The notes beneath the pieces are model-generated. The model was not told where the DNA came from. It ran no database searches and was given only the letters and a program-made list of their open reading frames with translations. A stretch of 64,000 nucleotides of DNA from Paenibacillus sp. GP183 (GTDB lineage: Bacteria; Bacillota; Bacilli; Paenibacillales; NBRC-103111), in the NCBI RefSeq assembly GCF_900104695.1, contig NZ_FNSW01000001.1:4942501-5006500 (forward strand), read 5' to 3'. A program made the translations under genes and the position numbers. The stretch's first letter is position 1; the number at the start of each line of letters is the position of its first letter. Positions 7,821 to 16,143 of this stretch are shown here, piece after piece.

Positions 7821-9371
7821 GTGAGTCAGGTGAAGCAAGGCAAGGTATTTCTCGTAGGGGCCGGTCCAGGGGATCCGAAGCTCATTACGATCCGCGGAAT
7901 GGAAGCGATTCGTAAAGCAGACGTCATCGTGTATGACAGGCTCGCCAGCCCGCGCTTGTTAACTTATCGAAAACCGGAAGCGGAGCTCATTTTCGTGGGC
8001 AAGCTTCCGGATAAGCATATGCTTAAACAGGAAGAGATCAATCAATTACTGGTCGATCTTGCCATGAAGGGCAAGATCGTCACAAGGCTGAAAGGCGGGG
8101 ACCCCAGCGTCTTCGGTAGAGTCGGCGAAGAGGCCGAGCTGCTGGCTGATCATGGGATCACCTTTGAAATCATTCCCGGTATCAGCTCGGCGATTGCCGT
8201 ACCGGCTTATGCGGGCATTCCAGTGACTCATCGGGATTTTACCTCTTCGGTGGCGATTGTGACCGGACATGAATATCCGAATAAAACGTATTCTCAACTG
8301 GATTGGGAGCATCTGGCCAAAGCCGTCGGGACGATGATCTTCTTGATGGGTGTAGCCAATCTGGAGCAAATTTGCCGCGAGTTGATTCGCTTTGGCAAAC
8401 CTCCCCAAATGCCGGTTGCGCTCGTGCGTTGGGGAACATGGACGCAGCAAGCTACCCTCACCGGAACCTTGGAGGATATCGCAGAGAAAGTGAAGCTGGC
8501 CAATTTTCAATCCCCTGCCGTTATTATTGTAGGCGAAGTCGTGAAGCTGCGCGAGAAGCTGGCCTGGCTTGAAAAGAAGCCGCTTTTCGGGCGCAGGGTC
8601 CTGGTTACCCGGTCGAGAAGTCAAGCGAGCGAGCTGGTTGATCTCATTGACGAAATGGGCGGAGAGCCCGTTGAATTTCCCGTTATCCGATTGCAGGCGC
8701 CAAGCCGTCCTGAAGTGATACAAGCTCTGGATGCTGCGTTGACGAAAGATAAGCTGCAAGCTTATGATTGGGCGATATTCACCAGCGTGAATGGCGTTGA
8801 TTTTTTCTTTCGCAGGCTGAGCGGGCTTGGACTCGATATTCGGACCTTGGTGAAAGCACGCATTGCAGCTGTTGGTCCGAAAACGGCCGAAGCATTGCAG
8901 GCAAGAGGTCTCATCGCCGAGGTGCTGCCTTTCCAATTTCAAGGCGAAGGCTTGCTGGAAGCGATTATACACGAACTTAAAGTGGGTCAGCAGGTCCTGC
9001 TTCCAACTGCAGATATAGCCCGAGACTACTTGCCGCAGAAGCTCAAGGAGCTGGGACTCGAGGTTACGGAAGTCGATGTATATGAGAATGTTCTGGATAT
9101 GCAGGATGGAGAAGGCGTCGTTGACATGCTCCGCAACCGCGATATTCATATTGTTACTTTTACAAGCTCTTCCACTGTTACGAACTTGATCGAGGCCTTA
9201 ACGAAGAAGGGGATCGAAGATCCGATCAGCTTGCTGAAAGGCATGAAAATTGCCTGCATCGGTCCCAAAACAAAAGAGACCCTGCAATCCTTCGGTCTTT
9301 CTGTTGATTATATGGCCAAAGAAGCAACTATTGCGTCACTGGCTGCGAGCATGTCCGGCTCTGAGATGTAG
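7821..9371 (+). CDS. cobA-hemD: Fused uroporphyrinogen-III C-methyltransferase / uroporphyrinogen-III synthase
   Basis: Bifunctional protein of about 516 residues. Residues about 6-250 are the SAM-dependent methyltransferase (SUMT/CobA): GAGPGDPKLIT, GGDPSVFGR, GIPVTHRD and the terminal SPAVIIVGEVV. Residues about 258-510 are HemD, which cyclises hydroxymethylbilane with inversion of ring D; recognisable are RVLVTRSRSQASEL, FTSVNGVDFFF and FTSSSTVTNL. GTG 7821 fits GAGGGAG at 7806-7812; GTG 7812, overlapping the hemC stop, is an alternative. The fusion makes uroporphyrinogen III and can divert it to precorrin-2, which sirC then uses. Such fusions are known in clostridia and Paenibacillus-type organisms; B. 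subtilis keeps the genes separate. Confidence 0.95.
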   Translation: MSQVKQGKVFLVGAGPGDPKLITIRGMEAIRKADVIVYDRLASPRLLTYRKPEAELIFVGKLPDKHMLKQEEINQLLVDLAMKGKIVTRLKGGDPSVFGRVGEEAELLADHGITFEIIPGISSAIAVPAYAGIPVTHRDFTSSVAIVTGHEYPNKTYSQLDWEHLAKAVGTMIFLMGVANLEQICRELIRFGKPPQMPVALVRWGTWTQQATLTGTLEDIAEKVKLANFQSPAVIIVGEVVKLREKLAWLEKKPLFGRRVLVTRSRSQASELVDLIDEMGGEPVEFPVIRLQAPSRPEVIQALDAALTKDKLQAYDWAIFTSVNGVDFFFRRLSGLGLDIRTLVKARIAAVGPKTAEALQARGLIAEVLPFQFQGEGLLEAIIHELKVGQQVLLPTADIARDYLPQKLKELGLEVTEVDVYENVLDMQDGEGVVDMLRNRDIHIVTFTSSSTVTNLIEALTKKGIEDPISLLKGMKIACIGPKTKETLQSFGLSVDYMAKEATIASLAASMSGSEM

Positions 9372-9404
9372 ATCCAATCTTTTTGACACAAGGAGGAAGT
9401 TGTG

Positions 9405-10400
9405 ATGAGTTTTCCTATCGTCCGTAATCGGCGTTTGCGCGGGTCTGCCGCTATTCGCAATTTAGTTAGAGAACACAGGATTTCCCTGCATGATTTGGTG
9501 CAGCCTATTTTTGTCACTGTGGGCAAGGAGATCAAGCACGAGATTCCTTCCATGCCGGGCGTGTATCATTTTTCGCTGGACCGTCTTGAGGAAGAAATTC
9601 AGGAAATTAGCAAACTCGGTTTACAGGCGATCCTGCTGTTCGGCGTGCCTGAGCATAAAGATGCTGAAGGCTCTTCCGCTTTTGATGAGGAAGGTATCGT
9701 ACAGCAGGCCGCACGTTTGATCAAACAATGGAATCCTGATCTGCTCGTTATTGCCGATACTTGTCTGTGCCAATTCACCGATACCGGTCATTGCGGCGTC
9801 ATTCACCATCATCCTGTAACTGGACAAGCTGATGTAGCGAATGATGCTTCCCTGGAGCTGCTTGTCAAAACAGCAGTTTCCCAAGCGAAGGCCGGCGCGG
9901 ATATCATTGCCCCTTCCAACATGATGGACGGTTATGTGCAAGCGATTCGCGCTGGACTGGATGAAGCCGGATATGAGCACGTGCCCATCATGGCTTATTC
10001 GGTTAAATATTCGTCGGCCTATTATGGTCCTTTCCGTGAGGCGGCTCATTCGAGTCCCCAATTCGGAGATCGGAAAACCTATCAGATGGATCCTGCCAAT
10101 GCGCGTGAAGCCTTGCGGGAAGCAGAATCCGATGTCATGGAAGGCGCGGATTTCCTCATGGTGAAGCCGGCCCTTGCTTATATGGATGTTATCCGCCTGC
10201 TGAAGGAGAATTTTGACCTGCCGATTGTGGCTTATAACGTGAGTGCCGAATACTCGATGGTAAAAGCTGCCGCCTTGCAGGGCTGGATTGACGAGCAGGC
10301 AATCGTGATGGAAACGATGACTGGCTTTAAACGAGCCGGCGCCGACATTATCTTGACTTATTTCGCCAAGGATATCGCTGGATGGCTGCAAAACGCTTAG
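9405..10400 (+). CDS. hemB: Delta-aminolevulinic acid dehydratase (porphobilinogen synthase)
   Basis: Condenses two 5-aminolevulinates to porphobilinogen. Zinc-type active site with Cys120, Cys122 and Cys130 in [13 protein letters not shown], and Schiff-base lysines Lys201 ([13 protein letters not shown]) and Lys254 ([12 protein letters not shown]). The 331-residue length is standard. ATG 9405 follows AGGAGG (9391-9396) at eight bases; the GTG at 9402 is less likely. It ends the first hem operon, which is closed by a terminator. Confidence 0.97.
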   Translation: MSFPIVRNRRLRGSAAIRNLVREHRISLHDLVQPIFVTVGKEIKHEIPSMPGVYHFSLDRLEEEIQEISKLGLQAILLFGVPEHKDAEGSSAFDEEGIVQQAARLIKQWNPDLLVIADTCLCQFTDTGHCGVIHHHPVTGQADVANDASLELLVKTAVSQAKAGADIIAPSNMMDGYVQAIRAGLDEAGYEHVPIMAYSVKYSSAYYGPFREAAHSSPQFGDRKTYQMDPANAREALREAESDVMEGADFLMVKPALAYMDVIRLLKENFDLPIVAYNVSAEYSMVKAAALQGWIDEQAIVMETMTGFKRAGADIILTYFAKDIAGWLQNA

Positions 10401-10406
10401 ACTTTC

Positions 10407-10449
10407 AAAAACCATTCTTGCTAAAAAACCGGGCGAGAATGGTTTTTTG
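10407..10449 (+). terminator. Rho-independent terminator after hemB
   Basis: Inverted repeat AAAACCATTCTTGC / GAGAATGGTTTT with one mismatch, ending in a T run at 10443-10448. Confidence 0.85.
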
Positions 10450-10484
10450 TCAAGGTTTTGTCGCATTCATCAAGCTTCTATGAG

Positions 10485-10513
10485 TTGTGACAAGGTTATA
10501 ATTAGGGCATAAT
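10485..10513 (+). promoter_or_regulatory. hemE promoter, sigma-A type
   Basis: TTGTGA (10485-10490) and CATAAT (10508-10513) are separated by exactly 17 bases, about 50 bases before hemE. It shows that hemEHY forms a second transcription unit. A TATAAT at 10497-10502 has no good -35. Confidence 0.65.
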
Positions 10514-10563
10514 GGAAACAGAGCCCAGCTATGCACGAACGCAGCAAAAAGGGAAGGTGCTTT

Positions 10564-11634
10564 ATGACTTATAACGATAATTTTATTAAAGCCTGCCGCA
10601 AGCAGCAGGTAGATATTGTGCCGGTATGGTACATGCGCCAGGCCGGACGTTATGATCCTGATTATCGCAAAATCAAAGAGAAGTTCTCCTTGCTTGAAAT
10701 ATGCGCACAGCCGGAGTTGGCCGCTGAAATCACGATGATGCCGGTTAAAAAGCTTGGCGTCGATGCCGCTATTTTATATTCGGACATTATGAATCCGGTT
10801 GCTTCGCTGGGTGTTGATTTCGATATCGTCAAGAATATCGGTCCGGTCATTCATACTCCCATTCGCACACTTCAAGATGTAGAGCGTTTGCGTCCCATTG
10901 ATGTGGGCAAGGATTTATCGCATATTATCCGCACGATTGAGATTCTACATAAAGAATTACAGGTTCCCTTGATCACTTTTGCCGGGGCGCCTTTTACGAT
11001 TGCCAGCTATTTGATAGAAGGCAAGCCTTCCAAAACCTATATCATGACGAAGCAAATGATGTACAACGAGCCCAAGGTGTGGTTTGGGCTTATGGACAAG
11101 CTGGGTGATATGGTCATTACTTATCTGAAGGCTCAACTTGATGCAGGTGCAAAAGCGGTACAGATTTTTGACAGCTGGGTTGGCGCCCTGTCTCCTATCG
11201 ATTATCAAACGTATGTACTTCCTACGATCATCCGCATTTTTAAACAGCTCTCTTCCTATAAAGAGCCCAAGATTTATTTCCCCGGAGTCAGCTCAGGCGA
11301 GCTGCTTCCTTATTTGCACGACATTGAGGCGGATGTCATCGGACTGGATTGGCGAATTCCTGTTGAAGAAGGGCGCCGGCGTTTGGGCGACCGTTTTGCG
11401 GTACAAGGCAATCTTGATCCCTATGTGCTTACAGCTCCGCAAAGTGTGATCGAACGCCAAGCCAAAGATATCATCGACCAGGGGATCCGAAAGCCCGGCT
11501 ATATTTTCAACTTGGGTCACGGATTATATCCTGAAGCTTCCCTGGACAAGCTGAAGGAGCTGACCTCTTTTATCCATACCTACTCACGCTCCGCAATGTC
11601 TCAACAATCCGCAAAAAGTGGTGCTGCCAAATGA
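10564..11634 (+). CDS. hemE: Uroporphyrinogen decarboxylase
   Basis: Removes four acetate carboxyls from uroporphyrinogen III to give coproporphyrinogen III. Substrate-binding motif VPVWYMRQAGRY is at residues 19-30, and GFTFAGAP-like ITFAGAPFTIASYLIEG follows. The 356-residue length is normal. ATG 10564 has GGAAGGTG upstream; the longer frame from 10531 does not. Its stop overlaps the hemH start by four bases (ATGA), so translation is probably coupled. Confidence 0.97.
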   Translation: MTYNDNFIKACRKQQVDIVPVWYMRQAGRYDPDYRKIKEKFSLLEICAQPELAAEITMMPVKKLGVDAAILYSDIMNPVASLGVDFDIVKNIGPVIHTPIRTLQDVERLRPIDVGKDLSHIIRTIEILHKELQVPLITFAGAPFTIASYLIEGKPSKTYIMTKQMMYNEPKVWFGLMDKLGDMVITYLKAQLDAGAKAVQIFDSWVGALSPIDYQTYVLPTIIRIFKQLSSYKEPKIYFPGVSSGELLPYLHDIEADVIGLDWRIPVEEGRRRLGDRFAVQGNLDPYVLTAPQSVIERQAKDIIDQGIRKPGYIFNLGHGLYPEASLDKLKELTSFIHTYSRSAMSQQSAKSGAAK

Positions 11635-12560
11635 CAAAGAAACGCATCGGTGTATTAGTGATGTCCTACGGGACTCCGGAAAGCCTGGATCAAATTGAAG
11701 CCTATTATACGCATATCAGACGTGGCAGTCCGCCGACACCCGAACAGCTTCATGATTTAAAAAGCCGCTATGAGGCCATAGTAGGCGGATTTTTTCCGCT
11801 AAGAGAAAATACGAATAAACAACTAAAATCGCTGCAGGATACCTTAAACCGGGAGCACCCGGAGCATGAATTTATTTGTTATCATGGTCTGAAACATGCT
11901 GCTCCTTTCATAGAAGACGGGGTGGCCGGTATGGTGGAGGATGGGATCACGGAAGCCATAGGCGTTGTGCTCGCTCCGCATTATTCAACGATGAGTGTTG
12001 GCAGCTATGTGAAGCGGGCAAAGGAAAAAGCAGAAGAGACCGGGTTGAATATGGAGTTTGTTATGAGCTATCACCTTCACCCCAAGCTTCTCGAAGCTTT
12101 AACGCTGCGTGTGAGAAAGGCATTAACCCTATTTGCCGATGCGAGGCCGGTAGAAGTTAAAGTGATTTTTACTGCACACAGCTTGCCGGAGAAAATTTTG
12201 GAGATGAAGGATCCTTATCCCGATCAACTTCTTGCTACGGCTTCGGCTGTCGCAGAGCGGGCAAGCATTACGAATTGGATGTTTGGCTGGCAGAGCGCCG
12301 GACGAACGGCTGCTCCTTGGTTAGGTCCTGATATTCTGGATGTTTTGCGTCAGATTCACGATGATGAGCACGTCAAGCATGTGCTGGTATGCCCGATCGG
12401 CTTTGTATCGGACCATCTTGAGGTTCTGTATGATATTGATATCGAATGCAAGCATTTAGCCAAGCAGCTCGGGATGCATTTGGAACGAACGGAATCCTTA
12501 AATACGGACCCCCTCTACATGGAAACCCTCAGCGACGTTGTTTTTGAGAAAGTGAAGTAA
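11631..12560 (+). CDS. hemH: Ferrochelatase (coproporphyrin III ferrochelatase, CpfC type)
   Basis: Inserts ferrous iron; in Firmicutes the substrate is coproporphyrin III. His183 (FTAHSLPEKIL) and Glu264 (FVSDHLEVLYD) match the B. subtilis metal-site residues exactly in number, and total length (309) is nearly identical. It is water-soluble, with no C-terminal membrane anchor or iron-sulfur cysteines. It lies between hemE and hemY, as in the B. subtilis hemEHY operon. Confidence 0.96.
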   Translation: MTKKRIGVLVMSYGTPESLDQIEAYYTHIRRGSPPTPEQLHDLKSRYEAIVGGFFPLRENTNKQLKSLQDTLNREHPEHEFICYHGLKHAAPFIEDGVAGMVEDGITEAIGVVLAPHYSTMSVGSYVKRAKEKAEETGLNMEFVMSYHLHPKLLEALTLRVRKALTLFADARPVEVKVIFTAHSLPEKILEMKDPYPDQLLATASAVAERASITNWMFGWQSAGRTAAPWLGPDILDVLRQIHDDEHVKHVLVCPIGFVSDHLEVLYDIDIECKHLAKQLGMHLERTESLNTDPLYMETLSDVVFEKVK

Positions 12561-12582
12561 GGGGAGGAAGGAAGCAATCCCA

Positions 12583-14067
12583 ATGACGACGAGTCCAAAT
12601 GTAATGATCATCGGCGGAGGCATTACGGGATTAACAGCTGCTTATTATTTGCAAAAACAGCTGAAACAGGATGGATGGAATGCGCGCATATCGGTGGTCG
12701 AGCAATCAGGCTCATTCGGGGGCAAAATCCATACCCTTGAGCGAGATGGTTTTATCATCGAAAAAGGGCCGGATTCCTTTCTGGCGCGAAAGCGCCCGGT
12801 AATTGATCTGACTCGGGAGCTTGGGCTTGAGGATGAATTAAGAGGACAAAACCCAAAGGCAAAGAAAACCTATATCCTGCATCACGGCAAGCTGCATCGA
12901 ATGCCTCCGGGACTTGTTCTCGGTATTCCAACAGAGTGGTCGCCGCTGATGAAAACCGGACTGATTTCACCGTTTGGGAAAATACGTGCAGCTATGGATA
13001 CTTTGCTTCCCAAACGTGAGGACAAGTCCGATGAATCCCTCGGGCATTTTCTTGCGCGTAGACTTGGCAAGGAAGTATTGGAGCATATTGCGGAGCCTTT
13101 GCTGGCTGGTATTTATGCCGGTGACACGCATGCTCTCAGCCTTCAAGCTACATTTCCGCAATTTAAGGAAATGGAACAAAACAAACGCAGTCTCATCCTC
13201 GGCATGATGGCGAATAAAAGCAAGACCGCAGCTGAGAATACGGATCTGCCGCCGGCTGCTCAAAATTCCCAATTTTTGACTTACAAAAAAGGTTTGCAAA
13301 CATTGGTGAATGCGCTTGTGCAAGCACTTGATGCAGCTGATCTCAGAACGGGCGAGAGTGTGAAAGCCATCCAGAGATTGGAGAATCGAATTGAAGTTGT
13401 GTTTGAGGATGGGCATTCAGAGATGGTGGATGGCGTTATTCTAACTGCACCCGCTTATCAAGCTGCGAAGCTGCTAGCTCATCTGCCTGCTTCCGAGAAA
13501 CTGAAAAAGATCAATTATGTATCCGTGGCCAATGTGATTATGGCTTTTGATCTCAAAGATATTCCAATTACGATGGATGGTTCGGGATTCTTGATTCCTC
13601 GCAAGGAAGCTAGAACGATCACAGCCTGCACCTGGACTTCAGCCAAATGGCTGCATACCGCACCAGAAGGCAAAGTTTTGCTTCGCTGCTATGTCGGCCG
13701 TTCCGGCCAAGAAGATTGGGTCAATTGGGAGGATCAGGAGCTGGTGCAAAGTGTGCGGAAGGATATTGCCGAGTTGATGGGGATTCATGCTGAGCCGGAG
13801 TTTGTTGAGATTACGCGTATGCCCCATTCCATGCCTCAATACCCGGTTGGGCATCTGGATATGGTTGCGGAGTTTCGTAGTGAGCTGGCTGAAGCGATAC
13901 CCGGTGTTTATGTTACCGGTGCAGGCTTCCACGGTGTGGGCATTCCTGACTGCATTCGACAGGGAAAAGATGCATCTCAGCAGCTAACACAATATTTGCA
14001 GCAAACTGCGGGAATATCGGAACCGGTTGGGTTAGCGAAGCTTGGACAAATCAAGCTTGAAGTCTGA
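12583..14067 (+). CDS. hemY: Coproporphyrinogen III oxidase, oxygen-dependent FAD enzyme (HemY/CgoX)
   Basis: FAD-dependent oxidase that in Gram-positive heme synthesis converts coproporphyrinogen III to coproporphyrin III. The dinucleotide-binding motif IIGGGITGLTAAYYL is at the N-terminus, then GGKIHTLERDGFIIEKGPDSF, and the C-terminal FAD motif YVTGAGFHGVGIPDCIRQG. It has 494 residues, slightly longer than B. subtilis HemY. A GGGGAGG ribosome site precedes ATG 12583. Its last 36 bases overlap the convergent Crp-family gene, with no hairpin terminator between them. Confidence 0.95.
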   Translation: MTTSPNVMIIGGGITGLTAAYYLQKQLKQDGWNARISVVEQSGSFGGKIHTLERDGFIIEKGPDSFLARKRPVIDLTRELGLEDELRGQNPKAKKTYILHHGKLHRMPPGLVLGIPTEWSPLMKTGLISPFGKIRAAMDTLLPKREDKSDESLGHFLARRLGKEVLEHIAEPLLAGIYAGDTHALSLQATFPQFKEMEQNKRSLILGMMANKSKTAAENTDLPPAAQNSQFLTYKKGLQTLVNALVQALDAADLRTGESVKAIQRLENRIEVVFEDGHSEMVDGVILTAPAYQAAKLLAHLPASEKLKKINYVSVANVIMAFDLKDIPITMDGSGFLIPRKEARTITACTWTSAKWLHTAPEGKVLLRCYVGRSGQEDWVNWEDQELVQSVRKDIAELMGIHAEPEFVEITRMPHSMPQYPVGHLDMVAEFRSELAEAIPGVYVTGAGFHGVGIPDCIRQGKDASQQLTQYLQQTAGISEPVGLAKLGQIKLEV

Positions 14068-14691
14068 TGGGGAAATCTGCAGAATTTGTTTTTCTTCAAG
14101 ATCGCGGATAACCTGCATTAAAGTGACCTTCTGCACACCGGCCATTTGCGAGATTTCGTCGTAGTTGAGGTCGAGTTTGATGGTAATCGTGCTGCCAATC
14201 CGAAGGCCGTGCTTATTGGCAAGCTTGATTAAGCTTTTGATTACACGTGTTCTTGCATCTAGAAACGTTAAATCATAAACGTGTTGATTCGTGTCACGAA
14301 GCCGATTGCCTAGCTCACGCATGATTCCCAGAGTAATGTCAAAATGCTCTCGGAGCAGCCCCAAAAATCTGTCGCCTGAAATGGCGATGAGGGTGCTGTC
14401 CTCTAATGTGCTGGCGGAGGCAGAACGAGGCTTGCCGTCGATCAGTGACATTTCGCCAAAGCTTTCACCGGTTCTACACATCGTGAGAATCTTTTCTTCT
14501 CCATTGGCACCCGTCGTATAGATTTTAACCGATCCGCCCAAAATCATGTAAAACTCGCCGCCCGGATCTTTTTCGGTAAATAATATACTGTTTGCCCTGA
14601 CTGTTTTCCTGGAGCAAATTTGGGCGATGGCTTCCAGTTGTGATTTGTTTAACAAGGAAAATAGGGGTACCTTTTGAATGAATTCGATCAT
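14032..14691 (-). CDS. Crp/Fnr-family transcriptional regulator
   Basis: Product of 219 residues: cyclic-nucleotide-type beta barrel (about 10-125), long dimer helix, then a C-terminal winged helix (about 150-215). The phosphate-binding cassette GEMSLIDGKPRSAS is intact, so a small ligand could bind. There is no N-terminal Fnr-type Cys cluster; the isolated Cys residues (ICSRK, TMCRTG) do not form one. The recognition helix lies in MAGVQKVTLMQVIRDLEEK. It lies between hemY and hemL, divergent from hemL, with start codons about 76 bases apart. Control of hemL is therefore possible but unproven. Its 3' end overlaps hemY by 36 bases. Confidence 0.9.
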   Translation of the reverse strand: MIEFIQKVPLFSLLNKSQLEAIAQICSRKTVRANSILFTEKDPGGEFYMILGGSVKIYTTGANGEEKILTMCRTGESFGEMSLIDGKPRSASASTLEDSTLIAISGDRFLGLLREHFDITLGIMRELGNRLRDTNQHVYDLTFLDARTRVIKSLIKLANKHGLRIGSTITIKLDLNYDEISQMAGVQKVTLMQVIRDLEEKQILQISPSDFKLDLSKLR

Positions 14692-14767
14692 AACATCCCT
14701 CTATTGGTATGGAGTATGGATTTTCCCCTTTATTTTATCATAATAGATTAGGCGGGTGTACTTTAAA

Positions 14768-16066
14768 ATGAAAAATTCGAGAAGAATCGACAATTTATCC
14801 GCTTCTGCATTTGAAGAAGCCAAGAAGTACATACCCGGGGGTGTAAACAGCCCAGTAAGAGCTTTCAAATCGGTAGGCCTTACCCCTCTTTTTATGGATC
14901 GCGGTGAGGGTTCTCGTGTTTTTGACATTGATGGCCGCTCCTACATTGATTATGTCGGTTCATGGGGTCCTCTGATCCTGGGGCATGCCCATCCCGATGT
15001 ACTTAAGGCTGTCCTGGATACGGCTGCAAAAGGAACCAGCTTTGGAGCCCCAACACTCCTGGAAACGGAGATGGCCAAACTGGTCGTGGAAAGAGTGCCT
15101 TCCCTGGACATGGTGCGTATGGTAAATTCCGGGACAGAAGCCACGATGAGCGCACTCAGGCTGGCACGGGGGTTTACACGGCGCAATAAGATCGTGAAGT
15201 TTGAAGGCAGTTATCACGGACATGCCGATGCACTGTTGATCAAAGCGGGCTCCGGCGTTGCTACCCTGGGCTTGCCGGACAGTCCCGGTGTTCCGGAAAA
15301 CGTAGCGGCTAATACGATTACGGTTCCTTATAACCATCTGGATGCCGTGCAGCTAGTTTTTGAGAAATTCGGCGAGGATATAGCTGCTATCATCGTGGAG
15401 CCCGTCGCCGGCAACATGGGTGTCGTTCCGCCGGAACCGGGATTTCTCCAAGGACTTCGCGATGTAACCAAGCGATATGGCAGCTTATTGATCTTTGATG
15501 AGGTTATGACTGGCTTTCGGGTACACAAGCATTGTGCTCAAGGGCTGTATGGCATCTCACCGGATCTTACCTGTTTGGGTAAGGTTATTGGAGGAGGGCT
15601 GCCTGTCGGCGCTTATGGCGGCCGCAGGGACGTCATGGAAATGATTGCGCCGGCCGGACCGATCTATCAAGCTGGAACTTTGTCCGGCAATCCGCTGGCA
15701 ATGGCAGCCGGGTATACAACCTTGAAGCTTTTGGGTGAACCGGGCGTCTACGAAGACCTGGAACGTAAATCTGCGAGACTTGAGCAAGGCTTTGCAAGTA
15801 ATGCGGCCCAGACCGGGATACCAAGCACAGTCAACCGAGTCGGCTCTATGATTTGTCCTTTTTTCACTGAGCAGCGAGTGATTGATTTTGAAACGGCCAA
15901 AACTTCAGATACAGGCAAATTTAATGCTTACTTTGCTTATTTACTGGATGAAGGAGTTTCTGTCGCTCCCTCTCAGTTCGAAGGGATGTTTGTTTCTGCA
16001 GCACATTCGGATGAAGATATTGAAGCGACAATTGAAGCCCATCGACAAGCGCTCAAATCATTTTAA
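14768..16066 (+). CDS. hemL: Glutamate-1-semialdehyde 2,1-aminomutase
   Basis: PLP enzyme making 5-aminolevulinate, the product used by hemB. Typical sequence: [14 protein letters not shown] near the N-terminus, [41 protein letters not shown], and the PLP Lys in [19 protein letters not shown]. From ATG 14768 it has 432 residues; GTG 14756 is a possible earlier start, and GGCGG sits at 14751-14755. In B. subtilis hemL closes the hem operon; here it is separated from it by hemEHY and a regulator and has its own unit. A hairpin follows. Confidence 0.96.
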   Translation: MKNSRRIDNLSASAFEEAKKYIPGGVNSPVRAFKSVGLTPLFMDRGEGSRVFDIDGRSYIDYVGSWGPLILGHAHPDVLKAVLDTAAKGTSFGAPTLLETEMAKLVVERVPSLDMVRMVNSGTEATMSALRLARGFTRRNKIVKFEGSYHGHADALLIKAGSGVATLGLPDSPGVPENVAANTITVPYNHLDAVQLVFEKFGEDIAAIIVEPVAGNMGVVPPEPGFLQGLRDVTKRYGSLLIFDEVMTGFRVHKHCAQGLYGISPDLTCLGKVIGGGLPVGAYGGRRDVMEMIAPAGPIYQAGTLSGNPLAMAAGYTTLKLLGEPGVYEDLERKSARLEQGFASNAAQTGIPSTVNRVGSMICPFFTEQRVIDFETAKTSDTGKFNAYFAYLLDEGVSVAPSQFEGMFVSAAHSDEDIEATIEAHRQALKSF

Positions 16067-16093
16067 GGAATTATATTCTTCACAACAAAGAAA

Positions 16094-16136
16094 GGGGCTG
16101 TCCCGCTGCCATTTTCATGGCTTTTGGGACAGCCCC
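16094..16136. terminator. Terminator hairpin between hemL and the phosphodiester glycosidase gene
   Basis: Perfect 11-bp stem GGGGCTGTCCC (16094-16104) / GGGACAGCCCC (16126-16136). The T-rich tail is clear only on the reverse strand (complement of 16081-16093), so it mainly ends the reverse-strand gene and may also stop hemL read-through. Confidence 0.85.
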
Positions 16137-16143
16137 CTTGAGT

